A DNA stretch of 52,163 nucleotides from Hydnum rufescens UP504 (taxonomy: Eukaryota > Basidiomycota > Agaricomycetes > Cantharellales > Hydnaceae): the NCBI GenBank assembly GCA_014904985.1, contig MU129023.1, positions 1 to 52,163 on the forward strand, in the 5' to 3' direction. Below are positions 42,114 to 52,056 of the stretch, in pieces. Below the pieces are notes generated by a model. It was given only the letters and a program-made list of their open reading frames with translations. It searched no databases and was not told where the DNA came from. Position 1 is the stretch's first letter. Each line of letters opens with the position of its first letter. Position numbers and translations under genes: made by a program.

Positions 42114-43493
42114 TCAAAATAAGGAGGATCCAGCAAACACATTCAATCCAAGGCCCAAATCAGGATATTGTGCAAGCAATGCATCAAAGTTGCTAGGAGG
42201 GACATCATTTGGCACCACAGGGTTGTACACTCCAGTGTTCAGCCCATTTTCCCAGTTAACTGGCACAGTGAATGGGTCGGGTCCTGAGGCACTGCCAGAA
42301 ATACCACCAAGTGATGCATCAAACGTAGATGCCCCCTGCTCTTCAGGCTCTTCATCTGACTCCGCTATGAACTCACTGGATATCACATCCCTAGTGCCCT
42401 TCTTCCTGCCACCACGAACCCGTTTCTTCTTCTGGACCGGTCCCCCACTCGTATCAGACCTTCGCTTTCGGGATCTAGATGAGCCTGTGGCAACTGAATT
42501 TGACTGTGGGTTGTTGGGTTCTGGGGGGGGAGCATTTTCAGTGGCTGAAGAACCCACCCCATTCACACCATTATGACTTTCTGGTCCACCCGAGCCCTCA
42601 GATTCGTATGCTTGCCCAGCAGTAACAAGTATTGCATTATATCGATCCACAACAATAGCAGTGTCATCTGGCAATCTCGTGTCATCCGCCAACTGTAGAA
42701 TTCGAACCCGCTGCGAATCATCCTTCGGTTCAAAAAATGCCCGCCACAGTTTCTTCCAACTATCTGTTTGGACCACTGATACATCAAGTGACATTAGATT
42801 TGGAAAGTCCAACTCTGTGACCCAATTCTCCATCTTCAGATGATTGTTGGCAAGGAATCTGGGTAGAGTTGCCCATGGCACCCTAGGGACGTGGCCAACA
42901 AATGGCTTCAGAAGATTTTGGAGCTCTTCTGAAATCTCCTTCTGCATCATGTGCATAGTTTTTGGGACCTTCTGCCTCACATCCCTTTGCAGCCGCTGCT
43001 CCCCCTGATAGACTAGGATGTGAGAATGAATCATCTTCAGCAATGTGCTGTCCTTGGGAAATGATTCATCCAGCCATGCTTTCATCGCCGGTGTCCCAGT
43101 AAACACAGCATTGTGTTTGGATGCTGCCTCATCAGGAATGCCGCTAAACAATGCGCAGAACCCATGGATGTTCATAGTAGCCATCCATTTCAAATCATTG
43201 GTCCAATGTTTTGTTGTTTGCTTGATGACTTTACCCATAGCAGCAGGAGATAGTGTGATCACAGCGGCCTGGGCAGCCTTTGAAGCATTGTGTTGTTCCA
43301 CAAGTTCTTTGGCCTTCTTCTTCCACTCAGCAGAGTCTTTGCCACCATGTTCAAGAATGAGCAAACGGTATGCAGGCTGTATAACCTTCTCCACATACTC
43401 ATGATGAGGCCGATCCAGGTCAGAATCCTTCTCATACGAGTGATGAAACACATTCCACGGATTCCCTCCACTTCGTCATTCTCTGGTATTGAT
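42114..43493 (-). CDS. Hypothetical protein, C-terminal part, with NLS
   Basis: Reading leftward, the frame continues without stop from about 43,470 (RSGGNPWNVFHHSYEK) to 42,114; the first start is the GTG at 43451. The N-terminal third is helical (EYVEKVIQPAYRLL, DSAEWKKKAKELVEQHN), with a NPWN-like entry motif seen in repeated Agaricomycete families of unknown role. The middle has a conserved-looking FPNLMSLDVS and WKKLWRAFF. Toward the C-terminus RSRKRRS, KKKRVRGGRKK form a bipartite-type nuclear localisation signal followed by an acidic ESDEEPEEQ. The last 60 residues are Pro/Asn-rich. Probably one gene with the ORF just upstream (43,530-44,255); the joining intron was not resolved. Function unknown. 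Confidence 0.5.
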
Positions 43494-43529
43494 GCCAAGG
43501 TTGCCAATCCGCATCACTGACTCCAGAGG

Positions 43530-44255
43530 TCACTCCCATTCCTTGGCCTTTTGCTCTAGCTGTTGATTCATAGCATCAACTATCTCCCTAATCTCAGCAA
43601 TTTGTTGCTCAGTAAAGGGGCCTCCAAGAGATTTGGCCAGGACCTCGTTGCCACTATCAATGTCTCCACCATTCTCAAGACCATGGTCAATCTCATCCTC
43701 ACTTCCTTCCCCATCATCAAGGAACAGGGGAGTATCATCCCTATGGTCTTGAGTGGGAGTGGGAGTGTGAGTGTGGAAATCAAAATCCGGTTCGTCAAAA
43801 TAAAAGGCAAGGGGCGAACGCAAGTGGGGCGAACACAACTGGAGCGAAGAGTGGTACGGAGAATTGCCAGGGGAAGCTGGGGAACCATGAGGAGAGCCCA
43901 AGGAATTCCGAGGGGCCAGAGAACTGCCTGTAGAGAGGGCTGGAGAATTGACAGTATTGTGAACCAGGGAATTGGCAATGGAGCCGACAGGTGAGTGAGC
44001 AGGACTTACGTCCACCATGGATTGGATTGGGGGGTGGAGGGCCCCCGACGACAATGGTGCATCTGACTGTCGTGGTGGTATTTCAACACTCCATTTCATG
44101 TGAGGAGCTGCTGACTGTTGAACTAGATCACCAACTACACTTTTCATGGGTGCATCAGATGACCCCATTGCTCTGGGCTTAGTGGAAGGCCTGGCCATAG
44201 AAGACTCCGCCATTTTACCCTTAGAAAAGGCTGGGCTGGCAGTCGGCACTGTCAC
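43530..44255 (-). CDS. Hypothetical protein, N-terminal part, Ser/Pro-rich
   Basis: An open frame of 241 codons, with a likely start at MAESSMARPS (44,213) or further up. Ser/Pro/Thr-rich and disordered for 150 residues, then an acidic stretch (DDGEGSEDEIDHGLE), then a C-terminal helix (FTEQQIAEIREIVDAMNQQL) that looks like a coiled coil. It is only about 80 bases upstream of the next frame on the same strand, so both are likely exons of one nuclear protein gene. Confidence 0.45.
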   Translation of the reverse strand: MTVPTASPAFSKGKMAESSMARPSTKPRAMGSSDAPMKSVVGDLVQQSAAPHMKWSVEIPPRQSDAPLSSGALHPPIQSMVDVSPAHSPVGSIANSLVHNTVNSPALSTGSSLAPRNSLGSPHGSPASPGNSPYHSSLQLCSPHLRSPLAFYFDEPDFDFHTHTPTPTQDHRDDTPLFLDDGEGSEDEIDHGLENGGDIDSGNEVLAKSLGGPFTEQQIAEIREIVDAMNQQLEQKAKEWE

Positions 44256-45394
44256 CCGTTTATTTCTCTTATACGTTTTTCATGCTTTTGGTGGCATAGC
44301 GAATGTGAAGGAGTATGTTGTTATGGAACTTGGGATTTTAGCAGCAGGGGAGTGCAATAGGTGCAGTGTCAAAATCCAAACCATGATGGCTGGATGGAAA
44401 ACCAGATATTAACACAGCTGGAGTTGGGAGCACAATGCAGTGTACTGTCAAACTCCAGGCCATGGATGTGGAAAGTGAGACTAGGTAGTCGGAGTGGGAG
44501 CAAAGCACTGTCAACTCAGACCATGGATGTGTGGAAAAGTTGAAGTGAGTGCAGCTCAGGAGTGTGGGAGTGGCAAGCACTGTCAAACTCAACACAAGAT
44601 ATGTAGAGACAGTGTGAGTATGGTCAACTCCAGAGAGTTTGGAGTGAGTCAGCAAGAGTGCAGCTGTCAAACTCCAGAGCACTGGTCATCGAGTGAGAGA
44701 TAAGACGCTGAGAACGAATCAGATATCGGTCGATTGCCGTAATTTCTCCAGGTCTGAATGAAGAGCGAGCGTTGGTCGGAATTCTCATTTACATACCGTG
44801 TAGGCTCCAGCAGGGGGCCAAGAGCAGTTCGACTACATACTCGAAATTATTCTAAGGGTGGGTGGGAAAATGTAGAGCGGGTGGATGACTATATTCATCC
44901 TAGATGTATCATTACATACATACATAAATCCATACATACATCAGAAACGAAGAGAAAAATAGTAATGCCAAGGGGGGAAGGAGACGAAGATGATGATAAT
45001 GGGGCAATGACAAAGATGATGATGATGACGGAGGTGATGAAGGTATTGACAACAAACAGGTTGATAACAAAGAGGAAGAGGACTATGCAGTGGGCTTGAA
45101 ATACTGAGGTCAATCCAGCTCTGGTTCCAATATTATTCACCATGCCGGTCGAACTTTTGTACATGCAAAACTCTCCAAATTTGAAGAAACACTGCTGCTG
45201 CTGAGATCAGCAATTGCCCACCTTGCGATCTGGTGAATGTCTGAGTTCATTGTGCCCCCAACAGTTGGCCAGATATTCAAGTTGAAACTGAGTGGGGTAC
45301 CCTTGACAGGTGTTTTATGTGCAATCAACTGCATCTCCATACATTGCATCCCAATGGTCACAGAAGCTGGGTTTCCCTGGCACGCACTATAGAG
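44256..45394. repeat. Short dispersed repeats, no clear gene
   Basis: Between 44,340 and 44,700 the phrases cactgtcaaactcca and ccatggatgtggaaa recur several times in diverged form. From 44,900 to 45,080 there are catacatacat and gatgatgatgatga simple repeats. Likely 5' flank of the preceding gene; frames here are not supported. Confidence 0.45.
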
Positions 45395-46006
45395 TCACCT
45401 GCTTAGCCATTCCATGTCAAATTCAACAGAAGTCATGGGGTGACTTTGCTGTGGACCAGGGCAGGGATCTATCAGAGCTGGAAACTGCTTGTAATCCAGC
45501 ATCTCATTGATGGCATTGAGGGGTATCAAGTAGGGGATTGGACCAACGGCCAGAAGCTCCTTAACCTCAGCCATAGAATGGGCATTGATGTAGGCCTCCT
45601 GCATGTACTGCACTTCTGTCACTCCTAAGCAGTTCACCAGGTCATTTTTGTACTGGAAAGACTCCACCTGGTTGTTGACCAGAGACCCTGCCAATATCTG
45701 GAGACAGGAATCACGCTTAGCCATGTCCTTGAACAGGAGGTACATGTGGTATTGTGCCCCCTTCCTTCGATTCGGCCTCAGCCTGCGAGCTGCAAGGACC
45801 CCATGCTCAGAATATCTCTGCACCCAATCCATAGGCTCCTCTGTGCAATCAATCCCTTCAATATCCAACGCTGGCCAGTGAGCCATTCTCAGGCACTCGG
45901 GTGGGGGCCATGATACATTGTTACCAGGCTTCATCGCACTAGACGATGGTCCTGCCACTAAGGGAGTCAAACGAGACTCCAGCCCCGAGTTGGGTGGGGG
46001 AGGCAA
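45395..46006 (-). CDS. Unrecognised minus-strand ORF (203 codons)
   Basis: Pro/Ser-rich start, then a folded-looking part with PALDIEGIDCTEEPMDWVQ, RRKGAQYHMYLLFKDMAK and VEVKELLAVGP-like text. Part of a run of minus-strand frames from 48,314 to 45,395 that may be one multi-exon gene or a decayed element. No known domain recognised. Confidence 0.4.
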   Translation of the reverse strand: MPPPPNSGLESRLTPLVAGPSSSAMKPGNNVSWPPPECLRMAHWPALDIEGIDCTEEPMDWVQRYSEHGVLAARRLRPNRRKGAQYHMYLLFKDMAKRDSCLQILAGSLVNNQVESFQYKNDLVNCLGVTEVQYMQEAYINAHSMAEVKELLAVGPIPYLIPLNAINEMLDYKQFPALIDPCPGPQQSHPMTSVEFDMEWLSR

Positions 46007-46422
46007 AGAGTGAGGAGAATGCCCTCAACTTTGCAGTGATTGTGGCCCATGAGCTCCTGGTGACAGGGATTGTCTTCGTGGAGATCGGGAGTGTTGTCAT
46101 CTTGGTGGAGTCCATGACCAGGAGTGTTGTTGTGGGGACCGAGAGTGTCCTTGACATGGTGGTGTCCTTGACCAAATATGTCTCTGTGGAGACAGAGAGG
46201 ATTGCCTTCCAGCTGGACATCGAAGGGACTCAGACAGCCCCCTTGATGATCTGGCCTGTTTGGTGGCTCTGTCCCGATCTCATTGGCTCTGATTGTCCCA
46301 CAATGGTGCAAGAGAATCACGTTGCCATTCTTGGACCCTTGGGGCTCCCAGTGGCCTCTCGGGGGAATAAGCATACCCCAAGGTGCTCTTGGGGGTTCTC
46401 GAGACAGGGGACAGGACAAGGC

Positions 46423-47160
46423 TCAGGGGACGGGCAGCAGAACGACGATATGAAGAGTCCAGGGCAGGGGGGGGATGCCGAACAGGGGCCACAAGGCATG
46501 GAGTGTTGACATCAGGAAGTCCAGGAGCAGGTGCAGGGGGTTGAGGAGGTAGCGAGGCAGGGCCAGTGGTAGAGGCAGCAGGGCATGCTGTGCAGAGCCA
46601 GAGGTGGCAGGGGGATGATGGGGTGCAGGCGTAGGTGGTGGTGGTGGTGGAGGCACAGATGAGACAGTAGGAGCACTCTGGTGAGATTGAGAGGCTTCAT
46701 GTTCATGCTGCTCGACTTCATGTACATGTGTTTCTGCTTCCTGTCTAAGCTCCTCTGCTTTCAACTTTTCTATGGCTTCCAACTCATTTCTGCTTTGATC
46801 TGCCTCTACATAATCCTTTGCACATTGAGCCTGCTTCGCACAGCACCTTGCATCGTTGTCACGTTGCCTCTCTTCTTTTGTGGATGACCTCCATAGCCTC
46901 ATGAGTGCAGTCTCGAAGTCACTCTGGGTGGGTTTCTCATTACATGACTTTCCCCTTTTCTTCCCATGAGCCCCTCTCAGCGCAAGTTCGATTCTCTGCC
47001 ATGCACTATCATCCCCATTTTCTGCAGCAGATATGAGGGCCTTTGTGGCATTCTCTTGACAAGGATCCAAGGGGGATGGTTCTCTCCAATAATCATCATC
47101 TTCATCATGGCCATCATAAGTGTCATCAAATTCTGTGTTGAAAGGATTCCCCATGATCAC
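46423..47160 (-). CDS. Unrecognised minus-strand ORF with coiled coil (245 codons)
   Basis: An acidic N-terminus (DDTYDGHDEDDDYW), then a Lys/Glu/Ala-rich helix with CCAKQAQCAKDYVEADQ and LEAIEKLKAEELRQEAETHVH (coiled coil), a His-rich link, then a Pro run (PPPPPPPTPAP) and a hydrophobic Leu/Pro end. The frame after the Pro run may be intronic. Probably the same gene as its neighbours on this strand. Confidence 0.4.
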   Translation of the reverse strand: MIMGNPFNTEFDDTYDGHDEDDDYWREPSPLDPCQENATKALISAAENGDDSAWQRIELALRGAHGKKRGKSCNEKPTQSDFETALMRLWRSSTKEERQRDNDARCCAKQAQCAKDYVEADQSRNELEAIEKLKAEELRQEAETHVHEVEQHEHEASQSHQSAPTVSSVPPPPPPPTPAPHHPPATSGSAQHALLPLPLALPRYLLNPLHLLLDFLMSTLHALWPLFGIPPLPWTLHIVVLLPVP

Positions 47161-47603
47161 CCAAAGATGTCCATTCTGTCGTTGTCATCCACACCACTGC
47201 TTGCTGCAGGTTTTGGTGTGCTGAACATTGGATCATCCTCTTCATTATCATAGACTTTGATCCTTTCCCCATACTCATACACCCAACAGAATCCCAGCAC
47301 CACATATGTCTGGGCAGAGGGCCATGGACCAGGGCCAAGCAAGTCATGCAAGATGGCCACATGTGTTTCACACATATCATTGGCACCAAACATATGGCTT
47401 GCAATGTATGATAGGGAGTGTTCTTCATCATCACGACTGCATTTGCCAGGATATCCCTCATGTGGTCTTATATGCCACGGATCAGGGTGCAAGACATGGA
47501 TCAGAGGAATTTCGACATGCACCATGTGCTCCTCAACTTGGAGCCTATCCACCTTCCACTGCTTCATCGCAGCAGCAGACTCTGCATCTGCAGCTGCTGA
47601 CAC
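47157..47603 (-). CDS. Unrecognised minus-strand ORF (148 codons)
   Basis: Contains MKQWKVDRLQVEEHMVHVEI, HPDPWHIRPHEGYPGKCSRDD and YVVLGFCWVYEYGERIKVYD. It overlaps the next frame by 4 bases. The CpG-poor context suits a repeat-borne gene. No family recognised. Confidence 0.4.
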   Translation of the reverse strand: MSAAADAESAAAMKQWKVDRLQVEEHMVHVEIPLIHVLHPDPWHIRPHEGYPGKCSRDDEEHSLSYIASHMFGANDMCETHVAILHDLLGPGPWPSAQTYVVLGFCWVYEYGERIKVYDNEEDDPMFSTPKPAASSGVDDNDRMDIFG

Positions 47604-47687
47604 CTCAGGAGATTTGGGAGTGTGATTGGGAATAATATCATGATGAACCCAGGACAGATACTCCTGAACACCAAAGACTGGTACACC

Positions 47688-48314
47688 TCATCGAATCATA
47701 TCGTCCACCACAGATCCAACATCAGGATTGAGGGGGAAGTGATATATAGCCCCAACCCGTCGGTCATCCACACCAAAGCTCAGCAGTTCTAATTTGTATG
47801 TACGTGCAAGATGGTCGAAGCAAATGTGCATGACGTATTTGGCAAATCCTCTGTTATCATAGGCATAATTCATGAGTAAATTAAGAGAGAGTTCCAGATT
47901 TTCCCAAATGAAGTCCTCAATGAGCTGCACAGAGTATTGCTTCTCTAGACCATGTGGCTTGGTGGGGAGAGGGGGAATTCCCAGCACCTTCCATGCCTCA
48001 GCAATTATTTCCCAGTCCCTTGTAATGGTGAAGGAATCTGCGAAAAATTGCTGATATAGCTCTTTATAGTAAGGCAGAGGGGTTTTTATCCCATCATTCA
48101 TTGAGCACATTGTGGAGACATAAGGAGGCAGATCAGACTTGAGGCGATAGATATAAGGACGATAAGGGGTTGAGGGATTGAGCATATTTGGCTGAAGAGT
48201 GTAGTTGTGGGGTTCCAAAGTTCCACAAGGGTGAAGAGGCCACTTAGTTGGCTTTGGCAGCAACGCCTGGTTATGTGGGGCATGCCCCATATTGGGGGAT
48301 GTTGGGAAGCCCAA
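47688..48314 (-). CDS. Unrecognised minus-strand ORF, conserved-looking (208 codons)
   Basis: The most protein-like of the four neighbouring frames: PYYKELYQQFFADSFTITRD, WEIIAEAWKVLGIPPLPTKP, IEDFIWENLELSLNLLMNYA and DNRGFAKYVMHICFDHLART read as a compact helical domain. I have the impression of a multicopy Agaricomycete family but cannot name it. Likely the 5' part of a gene continuing through 45,395. Confidence 0.5.
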   Translation of the reverse strand: MGFPTSPNMGHAPHNQALLPKPTKWPLHPCGTLEPHNYTLQPNMLNPSTPYRPYIYRLKSDLPPYVSTMCSMNDGIKTPLPYYKELYQQFFADSFTITRDWEIIAEAWKVLGIPPLPTKPHGLEKQYSVQLIEDFIWENLELSLNLLMNYAYDNRGFAKYVMHICFDHLARTYKLELLSFGVDDRRVGAIYHFPLNPDVGSVVDDMIR

Positions 48315-48413
48315 GAATTAGAAGTGCCGCTGACTATTTGAGAACACCAGAGTCCACTCCTTCTGGACGTAGTATATCCGTAATAAAGGCCTCACTAGCA
48401 ACACAAATGTGAG

Positions 48414-48839
48414 TCAACAAGGAAGGGCAAAAGAGGAGAAAAGGAATGTACGGTCCATCTGGGATGCATGATTTTGAGAGTACTTTTCCCAACTATCCAC
48501 TGTGTCAAATAAATCTGCCCAAATCCTGTCCGATGACGGTGCCACCAAATTGCCATTCTTAGCCCAAGTCCAAGGCACACAAGTCCCTAGAGCAGAGGAG
48601 CCACATTGCCTGCTACGAAGAGCAGGGTCTGCAACAATCTCCTGGCCCAACTCTTGTTGAGAATCTGTGTCTGACTGTATGCGATGCTCAGACAACCCGC
48701 TGGGCTCACTGTGATCTGTGGTGAGGGGCATGGGTTGTGACTGAGCATCAGGCTCAGACAACTCACTGAGCTCGCTGTGATTTGTGGTGAGGGTTGTGGG
48801 TTGTGAGTGAGCAACTGATAGTTCCATTTTGTCGAGCAT
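48414..48839 (-). CDS. Unrecognised minus-strand ORF with internal repeat
   Basis: 141 codons. The N-terminal half repeats a unit (TTLTTNHSELSELSEPDAQ, then MPLTTDHSEPSGLSEHRIQ). The C-terminal half contains CVPWTWAKNGNLVAP and WADLFDTVDSWEKY. The repeat and low complexity suggest a disordered region. No family. Confidence 0.35.
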   Translation of the reverse strand: MLDKMELSVAHSQPTTLTTNHSELSELSEPDAQSQPMPLTTDHSEPSGLSEHRIQSDTDSQQELGQEIVADPALRSRQCGSSALGTCVPWTWAKNGNLVAPSSDRIWADLFDTVDSWEKYSQNHASQMDRTFLFSSFALPC

Positions 48840-49318
48840 GGAAATTTGCTTCTGTGTGCTCTAAGTCTGGAAGACTGCCATGAGCCTTGGGCTCTGTGCC
48901 ACTCTTCTTGGTCAATTAACAGGGCAAATCAGCCATCTTGAAGGTCCACTGCGAGTTCTGCCTGCACCAACCCCATCTTCAGATTTCCATTACCCACTTG
49001 TAAGGTCAACTGCGAGCCTTGTGTGCTCCGCACTACCCCTATCAGGTGGCAAGTGGGTCTGTGCCCTTTCTTGGTCAATATGCCATCAACACCAACACCG
49101 GACCTCACCTGCCTGTTCGTTTCCACTGGCATCCCTTATGCTAGTAGTCATTGCCACCTCCATAATTCGATTGACTGTCAAGAAGGCTTATTTGCTAATG
49201 GTCTCAGTATGTTGGTCATATGGTGCATCTTGGCAGATATCCAATTGACATCAATTTGGACTCATGGGGGAGTATGTCCTTTCATCTTTCCTCGGTGTTC
49301 ACTTCATACTGAGTTCTG

Positions 49319-50058
49319 ATGATCTGCTTCAACTCTCAGTCATCAGCCATTGTTCTTGAGGTCACCAAAGACTCTCAAAAACAAGCAATCTCATCATTTG
49401 TCAGCATTCATCCATATTGGACCCAACTCTGCAAGGGCAACGATATTCCAATACAAGTATCCCAAGTTTCTCTGGAATCAGAATGGATGCTCAGAACATG
49501 GGGATTTGAACATCTGAAGGACATCAAGATCAAATGGTTTTTGACAATGACCCACAGAGGAAATAGTGCAAAGAACCTGACCTCTGTGGAAGGGACCCCG
49601 CCGATTGACGTGCTCTTTGCGATGCATTAACATTGCTGGGGATTTCTTACAAAGTCCCACAACCTGCGACCCACAATCCTGATTGTTTCCCGGCCTGGAG
49701 AACTTGGACATCGTGCACCCCCACTGCCATAGGGATGAGTGTCAATGTGACAACAGAAAAGTGCAAGGCTGTTGACCCCTCAACCCTCAAGGAATCAGTG
49801 TCAAAGCACATACGAATGGCCAACAATATCAATCCCAACTCCGTGAGCTCTCCAGAGAGTGTGGTCCCTCATGCCTCCATGAGTTTGAGTTCAACTGAAG
49901 TTGGTACAGCCAATACCCCAGGAAGTCCTGCATTCAGAAATAAGGATGAACCCAAGGTGCTCATCTGGGCAGAGGGTGGTGGTAATTCCAAAGAAATAGA
50001 ACAGGTCGATGCTATTTGCCTACACCAATTGTCCCCTCATCGCTATTTCATTCTTTGA
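49319..50058 (+). CDS. Two unrecognised plus-strand ORFs
   Basis: Frames 49319-49630 and 49633-50058 follow each other on the plus strand. The second contains a Ser/Pro-rich middle and KVLIWAEGGGNSKEI. Neither shows a motif I know; they could be exons of one gene or element relics. The stretch 48,840-49,318 has no supported gene. Confidence 0.25.
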
Positions 50059-50225
50059 CTTTAATACTAATACAATCCTTATACACTTCATAGTTAATTT
50101 CACTTGAATTACCTGTATAATCATGTTAAGAGTATATAGTACATTCCTTGATTGCCTATGTTACTTAGTTAGGCCACAAAGTTAGATAATTCAAAATGAA
50201 TTGGAAAGATTATTAATTAACATTG

Positions 50226-50960
50226 TCAATGATCTAAAATTGACCGAAGAACATCCTTTCTATCCTCCAGCTTGGCTTCTGCCTCTTCCTTCCAGTGCAT
50301 TGCCACTCTAATTTCCTCCTCCTTTTCCATGAGTTGAGCCATCAAAAGCGATATTTTGGCCCACATTTCTTCATGAGACATTGACACTAAGGAAGAGGAA
50401 TGGGATTGGCCCAGATGGACTGGACTGGTGGATAAAGGTTGACTGTCATGATAGTGTGAAGTGTGAGCAGGAGTGGTGGAATTGCGAGTTGTATTATCAT
50501 CCATAGACATTGTGCCAGTGGTCCCAGTTGAAATCACAGCAGGCTTGTGAGACCATGCTAAGTCATAATAACAATATGTCAAAGAAACATAAATATGTGA
50601 GAACTAGAGTCAGGCACTCACCAAAGAAATTGCATTTGTCCTTATTGGTCCTTGAACACCTATAAAATCCTTGCCAAAATTCTGAGCAGTCCTAGTGACA
50701 AAGTATCCTGCTGGTTAAGAAATAGATCAATTAGTCCGATCCTCTATGAGAACAAGCTTCATCATCCATACCCTCGATATCAACATCTGTGCAATGGCAG
50801 AGGAGTTTCCCATTCACAACACACCTGAACTGACTGCCTGACATGCTGTGAGTGCAAGTCATGCATGAATTTGGATCGTGAGCCCCTTTTGCAAAGTGAA
50901 CCTCGGAAGCAGACTGCTTGGCGAGTTGGCTATAAGAGGATGAAGCAAATTAGTGATTCA
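50226..50960 (-). pseudogene. CxxC gene, copy 1, truncated
   Basis: Same gene as 51,086-51,803. The terminal exon (50582-50226) encodes SMSHEEMWAKISLLMAQLME and KEEEIRVAMHWKEEAEAKLE, a coiled coil. Upstream pieces carry the CMTCTHSMSGSQF motif, but small indels (for example near 50,870 and 50,900) break the frame relative to copy 2. Confidence 0.5.
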
Positions 50961-51085
50961 ATTCAGGTCAGAATGTGCTGAAGGATATACTTGGAATAAT
51001 TCTCCATGATGACAGCCATAGTTTAGGCCACAAAGTTAGATAATTCAAAATGAATTGGAAAGATTATTATAACATTGTCAATGAT

Positions 51086-51803
51086 CTAAAATTGACCGAA
51101 GACATCCTTTATATCCTCCAGCTTGGCTTCTGCCTCTTCCTTCCAGTGCATTGCCACTCTAATTTCCTCCTCCTTTTCCATGAGTTGAGCCATCAAAAGC
51201 GATATTTTGGCCCACATTTCTTCATGAGACATTGACACTAAGGAAGAGGAATGGGATTGGCCCAGATGGACTGGACTGGTGGATACAGGTTGACTGTCAT
51301 GATAGTGTGAAGTGTGAGCAGGAGTGGTGGAATCGCGAGTCGTATTATCATCCATAGACATTGTGCCAGTGGTGCCAGTTGAAATCACGGCAGGCTCGTG
51401 AGACCATGCTAAGTCATAATAACAATATGTCAAAGAAACATAAATATGTGAGAACTAGAGTCAGGCACTCACCAAAAAAATTGCATTTGTCCTTATTGGT
51501 CCTTGAACACCTATAAAATCCTTGCCAAAATTCTGAGCAGTCCTAGCGACAAAGTATCCCGCTGGTTAAGAAACTAGATCGATTAGTCTGATCCTCTATG
51601 AGAACAAGATTCATCATCCATACCCTCGATATCAACATCTGTGCAATGGCAGAGGAGTTTCCATTCACAACACACCTGAACTGACTGCCTGACATGCTGT
51701 GAGTGCAAGTCATGCACGAATTTGGATCCGTGAGCCCCTTTTGCAAAGTTGGAACCTCGGAAGCAGACTGCTTGGCGAGGTTGGCTATAAGAGGATGAAG
51801 CAA
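51086..51803 (-). CDS. Hypothetical CxxC / coiled-coil protein, copy 2
   Basis: Reading leftward: the first exon (from about 51,803) encodes HPLIANLAKQSASEVPTLQK and SCMTCTHSMSGSQFRCVVNG. In an overlapping frame this continues as CHCTDVDIEGMDDE, giving a cysteine pattern CxxC...C...CxC that could bind zinc. A last exon (51433-51086) has a Ser/Thr/His-rich start and the coiled coil HEEMWAKISLLMAQLMEKEE. Such CxxC plus coiled-coil proteins are common, uncharacterised Agaricomycete families. Splice sites between the exons are not fixed. Confidence 0.45.
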
Positions 51804-52000
51804 ATTAGTGATTCAATTCAGGTCAGAATGTGCTGGAAGGATATACTTAAAATAATTCTCCATGATGCAGCCATAGAACTCGGACTCAGGTAAGCTTTAG
51901 GAATAATGGCCTTCCGAAGCAGTACGTAACTGTAACATGATTTGAATTTGAGCATAGCAAGGCCACAATCATGTTGGCTACCAGGCTGGTCAGTCACATA

Positions 52001-52056
52001 GGGGACCTAATTTAGGTACCACTTTCGGGGCAGAAAATGGTACCTAAGAGGTCCCC
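52001..52056. repeat. Interrupted inverted repeat near window end
   Basis: GGGGACCT (52001-52008) and TTAGGTACCA (52012-52021) pair with TGGTACCTAA (52038-52047) and AGGTCCCC (52049-52056), loop 16 nt. A TTTCGGCCGAAA palindrome follows at 52,061-52,072. May be a mobile-element end cut off by the window. No gene in 51,900-52,163. Confidence 0.6.

Larger units (their letters stand above)
50171..51876. repeat. Tandem direct duplication, unit about 850 bp
   Basis: Copy 1 starts at 50,171 and copy 2 at 51,025, both with aggccacaaagttagataa, and run to catgatg-cagccatag (about 51,020 and 51,876). The offset is 854 bases. The copies differ by scattered substitutions and small indels. Confidence 0.92.
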
